Position numbers and translations under genes: made by a program. DNA of 16,748 nucleotides from a bacterium (GTDB taxonomy: Bacteria > RBG-13-66-14), in contig JAIOSI010000304.1 in the NCBI GenBank assembly GCA_021107695.1, positions 1 through 16,748 on the forward strand, written 5' to 3'. Shown piece by piece: positions 13,915 to 16,748 of this stretch; position 1 is the stretch's first letter; the number at the start of each line of letters is the position of its first letter. The notes under the pieces are model-generated. The model made no database searches, was not told the DNA's origin, and saw nothing but the letters and a program-made list of their open reading frames with translations.

Positions 13915-14610
13915 CTAGGAGGGAAATCCGGGGGTATTTGATTTTTTCATTTTGTCTAAGAAGTTACTGCATTCAGCAGAAATTTCCTTGTTTGAATTTT
14001 CAGCATTGCTAAGAATCACTTTGTTTACTATTTCTCGAAACGCTGATCTTTCTGATTTATAGCGAGAAATAAATAATTCTGGAGGTAACCCTGCAATTTT
14101 CTTGAATTCTATATTCATTTTGACAACCATGTCTCCATATTCATTATCTTTATTCACAATATCACAATCAGTACTCACTTCTTGCTCTTCTACAAAGTAG
14201 CCAAAGTAATGATTATATGTTATAGGTAAATATGCACAAAATATTAACATGCTTGCTAGACTATCAACTATATCAGTATATTTTTTCTGTAACTTAACGA
14301 ATCTCAACCTATCATCTATGTCTATTTTGTATGTATTTATTTTACTATATGCATCTGACATCTGCTCCAGTATCTTATCCTTCAGCCGGATGGTATTTTG
14401 CTGTCTGTTCTGTAAAAAAACAAAAACAAGCATCCCCAGAGTGACGAAAGCCACAACCAATGTAGGTATCCATATCAACCCATGCGGTTCGCCACTAACC
14501 GCCGTTGCCACATTATCCATCTTTGCCAGCATATCAGCGTAGTTACTTTGAATCGTCTCGACCGCCTCTGCAAGCCGTTCAATTACCGGAACCAGAATCT
14601 TTACGCTCAT
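13915..14610 (-). CDS. AT-rich single-TM protein, unknown function
   Basis: 231 residues from ATG 14610, which has AGGTGG at 14614-14619. The frame opens at 14667, but that start lacks such a site. Residues 1-40 form an amphipathic helix (VIERLAEAVETIQ). One strong TM segment lies at about 45-67 (LIWIPTLVVAFVTLGMLVFVFL), followed by a Q/N/R/K-rich helical region likely to form a coiled coil (68-105) and a soluble C-terminal domain (about 110-231) with scattered aromatics and no motif I recognise. Base composition is AT-rich like the HerA and HEPN-like genes and unlike the divergent recombinase gene next door, which suggests foreign origin. Chemoreceptor- or sensor-like topology is possible, but no signalling domain is visible. 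Confidence 0.6.
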   Translation of the reverse strand: MSVKILVPVIERLAEAVETIQSNYADMLAKMDNVATAVSGEPHGLIWIPTLVVAFVTLGMLVFVFLQNRQQNTIRLKDKILEQMSDAYSKINTYKIDIDDRLRFVKLQKKYTDIVDSLASMLIFCAYLPITYNHYFGYFVEEQEVSTDCDIVNKDNEYGDMVVKMNIEFKKIAGLPPELFISRYKSERSAFREIVNKVILSNAENSNKEISAECSNFLDKMKKSNTPGFPS

Positions 14611-14748
14611 GCTCCACCTCTTATCCAGAATATCAATCAGTATTATCAACGGGGGTGATAGTAGCATATTTTCAGGCGACTATACAGTGGCATTGTCGAA
14701 GCAATCTCGCTGGCGAACTCCCCCCGCTGGCTATGTTAAACTCTCTTT

Positions 14749-15912
14749 ATGGATGATCTGCTCGACAGCCTGGTGGAGAAGTTTCTGGTCGAGCGGGAGC
14801 GGCTCGCGGCGGCTTCTACTCACACCCTGCGGGCGTATCGGGGCGAGCTGTCCCGCTTCCTCCGCTGGCTGGAGCAGCAGCCCAATGAATCAAACGAACC
14901 GACGGTGGCTGACTTCCGGGCGAAGCTCCTGCGAAAATTCCTGGCAGAACGCCGCCGAACAGGCGATTCTCCGGCTACCCTGGCGCGGCGACGGTCGGTC
15001 TTCGGCTCCTTCGGCGGCTGGCTGGTACAGCGAGGACTGGTAGAGGCGAACCCGGCGAAGCAGCTCCCCCGGACAAAGGCAGTGCGGCGGAAGCTCCCGG
15101 AGCATCTGAGCGTGGAGGAGGCGGTTGCTCTGGTCGAGGCTCCACTGCGCCCGGACATTATTCTGTTAAGGGATCGCCTGCTGCGGCAACTGGTTGTAGA
15201 GGAGGAGCTGCCGCCGGCACGGGTGGTGGAGCTGCGCCTCGGCGACCCGCTTCCAGCGCGGATTCAGCCGCAAGAATACCTCGACCTGCGGGAGACTCAG
15301 GAGGCAAAGAGCGACTGTCTCTTCATCAACAGCGAGGGACACCGCCTCGCGGCGGGACATATTCATCGGATTCTGGCTGGGCTGCCCCGGCGGGAGGCAC
15401 TACGCCTGCGGGACTGGGCGTTGCTGGAGCTGCTCTACGGGGCGGGACTCCGGGCAGCCGAGGCGGTAGGGCTGACCCAGGAGCGGCTCTTCCCCGACGA
15501 GGGGCTGGTGGAGGTGTTGGGCAAGGGTCAGCGGCTGCGGCGGGTTCCCTGCGGAGCGGCGGCTCTCCGCGCCATCGAGGCGTACTTGGAACTACGCCCG
15601 GCTCTGTTACCACAGGCGGAGGTCATCTTCCTCAGCAGCCGGGGTAACGCCCTGGACACCCGCTCGGTGGATCGTATCGTCCGGCAGTACGCCGTTGTGG
15701 CGGGGATCAACCGTCCGGTCTCGCCCCATGTACTACGGCACAGCTTCGCCACCCACCTGCTGGAGGCCGGGGTTGACCTGCGGCTGATCGGCGAGATGCT
15801 GGGGCATACCAGCCTCGACACCACGGCGATCTACACGCGAGTAGCGGTGCGCCGCTGGCGCGATGCCTATGACCAGGCGCATCCGCGAGCGAAGCTGCAA
15901 CAATCACTGTAA
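14749..15912 (+). CDS. Xer-type tyrosine recombinase with inserted degenerate half catalytic domain
   Basis: 387 residues against about 300 for XerC/XerD. Residues 1-105 form the SAM-like core-binding domain (STHTLRAYRGELSRFLRWL). The catalytic domain is complete at about 217-375, with R235 (GAGLRAAEAV), K259 (VLGKGQR), H327 and R330 (SPHVLRH), H353 (MLGHTSLDTT) and nucleophile Y362 (AIYTRV). Between the two lie about 80 extra residues (135-215) that look like a reduced copy of the first half of the catalytic domain: LLRDRLLRQL at 139 parallels RLRDWALLEL at 219, and CLFINSEGHRL at 190 parallels VIFLSSRGNAL at 292. The catalytic Arg position in the extra copy is Pro155. Xer proteins resolve chromosome dimers at dif; some act on mobile elements. 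No Shine-Dalgarno precedes the ATG, so a leaderless mRNA or weak initiation is possible. A PD40 lipoprotein gene follows 11 bases later. Confidence 0.85.
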   Translation: MDDLLDSLVEKFLVERERLAAASTHTLRAYRGELSRFLRWLEQQPNESNEPTVADFRAKLLRKFLAERRRTGDSPATLARRRSVFGSFGGWLVQRGLVEANPAKQLPRTKAVRRKLPEHLSVEEAVALVEAPLRPDIILLRDRLLRQLVVEEELPPARVVELRLGDPLPARIQPQEYLDLRETQEAKSDCLFINSEGHRLAAGHIHRILAGLPRREALRLRDWALLELLYGAGLRAAEAVGLTQERLFPDEGLVEVLGKGQRLRRVPCGAAALRAIEAYLELRPALLPQAEVIFLSSRGNALDTRSVDRIVRQYAVVAGINRPVSPHVLRHSFATHLLEAGVDLRLIGEMLGHTSLDTTAIYTRVAVRRWRDAYDQAHPRAKLQQSL

Positions 15913-15923
15913 AAGGAGAAGCC

Positions 15924-16748
15924 ATGCGTACTCTCGCCGCTGTGTTACTGCTTTGTATGATTCCCCTTGTTGGTTGCTCTGGCGATGAAGATACAATCAT
16001 CGACTCAGCCGAGCTGGAAGAAGCCACCGCAGAGGCAAACACAGATGTCCCTGAAGGTCCTTACGCCATCGCATTTAGCCGTGACGGTGAAATCTTCGTG
16101 ATGAATGCCGACGGGAGCAACCAGACCCAGTTGACCTTTAATGATTATGTGGAAGAGGATGCTGTCTTTAGTCCTGACGGTCGCTACATAGCCTTCTCCC
16201 AGGACAGTGATGTCGTCGTAATGAACTCCGATGGGGAAATCAAACTTAGAGCAACCTTTCCCTTTGGTTGCACGAATCTGGAGTGGAGTCCGGATAGTCG
16301 ACATCTCGTCTTTACCACTTTAGACGTACAAGACAATCCACCATTGATCTACGTGATTAGTCTCGATGATGAAAGTTTATCCCAGCTAACCTTTGAGGAT
16401 GCTTTTCATCCTACCTGGAGTCCGGATGGTCGCCGGATTGCTTTTTACACATTTGACGGAATATTCGTCATGGATGCCGATGGTGGCAACCAAACCCTGA
16501 TAACCGGAGGCAATCGCGCTAAGGCTCCCGCCTGGAGTCCCGATGGGCGCCGAATTGCCTTCATTGGCACCGGAGCTGATTTTACCGAGAGCTTCGACAA
16601 AAACTGGAGTCTATTCGTGATGAATGCCGACGGGAGTAGTCAAACTCCGTTGACTTTCGGTGCCTGTGCGCATGTACCTCCCGTCTGGAGTCCCGATGGT
16701 AGCCAAATTGCTTTTCTCTCCAATGAAGAAGATAGGAAGGAGAATATC
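15924..16748 (+). CDS. TolB-like PD40-repeat lipoprotein, 3' end beyond the window
   Basis: 275 codons are open from ATG 15924 to the window edge, with AAAAGGAG at 15911-15918 as ribosome binding site. The signal peptide ends in PLVGC, making Cys18 the lipid-modified residue. The mature part contains at least six repeats with the WSPDGRRIAF core followed by an I/LFVMNADG strand: SRDGEIFVMNADG, SPDGRYIAF, SPDSRHLVF, SPDGRRIAF twice, and SPDGSQIAF. This is the TolB/PD40 propeller pattern, usually in periplasmic or surface binding proteins. It begins 11 bases after the recombinase gene and is probably read from the same transcript, although no functional link is evident. Codon use is less GC-rich than in the recombinase. 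Confidence 0.85.
   Translation, partial: MRTLAAVLLLCMIPLVGCSGDEDTIIDSAELEEATAEANTDVPEGPYAIAFSRDGEIFVMNADGSNQTQLTFNDYVEEDAVFSPDGRYIAFSQDSDVVVMNSDGEIKLRATFPFGCTNLEWSPDSRHLVFTTLDVQDNPPLIYVISLDDESLSQLTFEDAFHPTWSPDGRRIAFYTFDGIFVMDADGGNQTLITGGNRAKAPAWSPDGRRIAFIGTGADFTESFDKNWSLFVMNADGSSQTPLTFGACAHVPPVWSPDGSQIAFLSNEEDRKENI

Overview
This window looks like chromosomal DNA from a Gram-negative-type (diderm) bacterium with fairly high GC. The partial 2-oxoacid oxidoreductase gamma-like C-terminus and the DUF362 protein with a double [4Fe-4S] ferredoxin domain hint at an anaerobe. Two Cys-anchored beta-propeller lipoproteins point to a diderm envelope. No ribosomal RNA or other good phylogenetic marker is present, so I cannot name a phylum; an uncultured candidate lineage would fit, but that is a guess. 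I see no tRNA, rRNA, CRISPR array or insertion-sequence transposase.

Layout. 1-98: tail of an oxidoreductase gamma-like gene with a strong terminator. 206-2230: an AT-rich, membrane-anchored HerA/DUF87-type ATPase whose stop codon directly touches the next start codon. 2231-3122: two small GC-rich membrane proteins. 3297-3749: PTS EIIA-like protein with a TTG start, good promoter and terminator. 3946-4555: two paralogous 65-residue four-cysteine proteins, each with its own promoter. 4625-5652 (minus): a polysaccharide deacetylase split by a one-base frameshift. 5919-7624: a seven-bladed propeller lipoprotein overlapping a rhomboid protease. 7733-10039 (minus): a dGTPase-like HD hydrolase preceded by an AT-rich HEPN-like protein. 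10113-11908: DUF362/ferredoxin protein and RsmD. 12154-13566 (minus): a maltokinase-like protein that has lost its catalytic Asp. 13915-14610 (minus): an AT-rich one-TM protein. 14749-15912: a Xer-type tyrosine recombinase with an extra, degenerate half catalytic domain. 15924-end: a TolB/PD40-repeat lipoprotein cut by the window edge.

Themes. The GC-rich backbone carries housekeeping and envelope genes. Three isolated AT-rich genes (206-2230, 8861-10039, 13915-14610) have a composition unlike their neighbours and look horizontally acquired. The first two end flush against a co-directional backbone gene. Their features (HerA ATPase, HEPN RX4H motif beside a dNTP hydrolase, TM plus helical protein) resemble those of defence genes, but no complete known defence system is recognisable. 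Intergenic regions at 7645-7708, 11933-12120 and 13726-13852 hold a family of palindromes built on GGGCG/CGCCC arms whose inner bases differ between copies yet stay complementary. This is a REP/BIME-like or small MITE-like repeat family.
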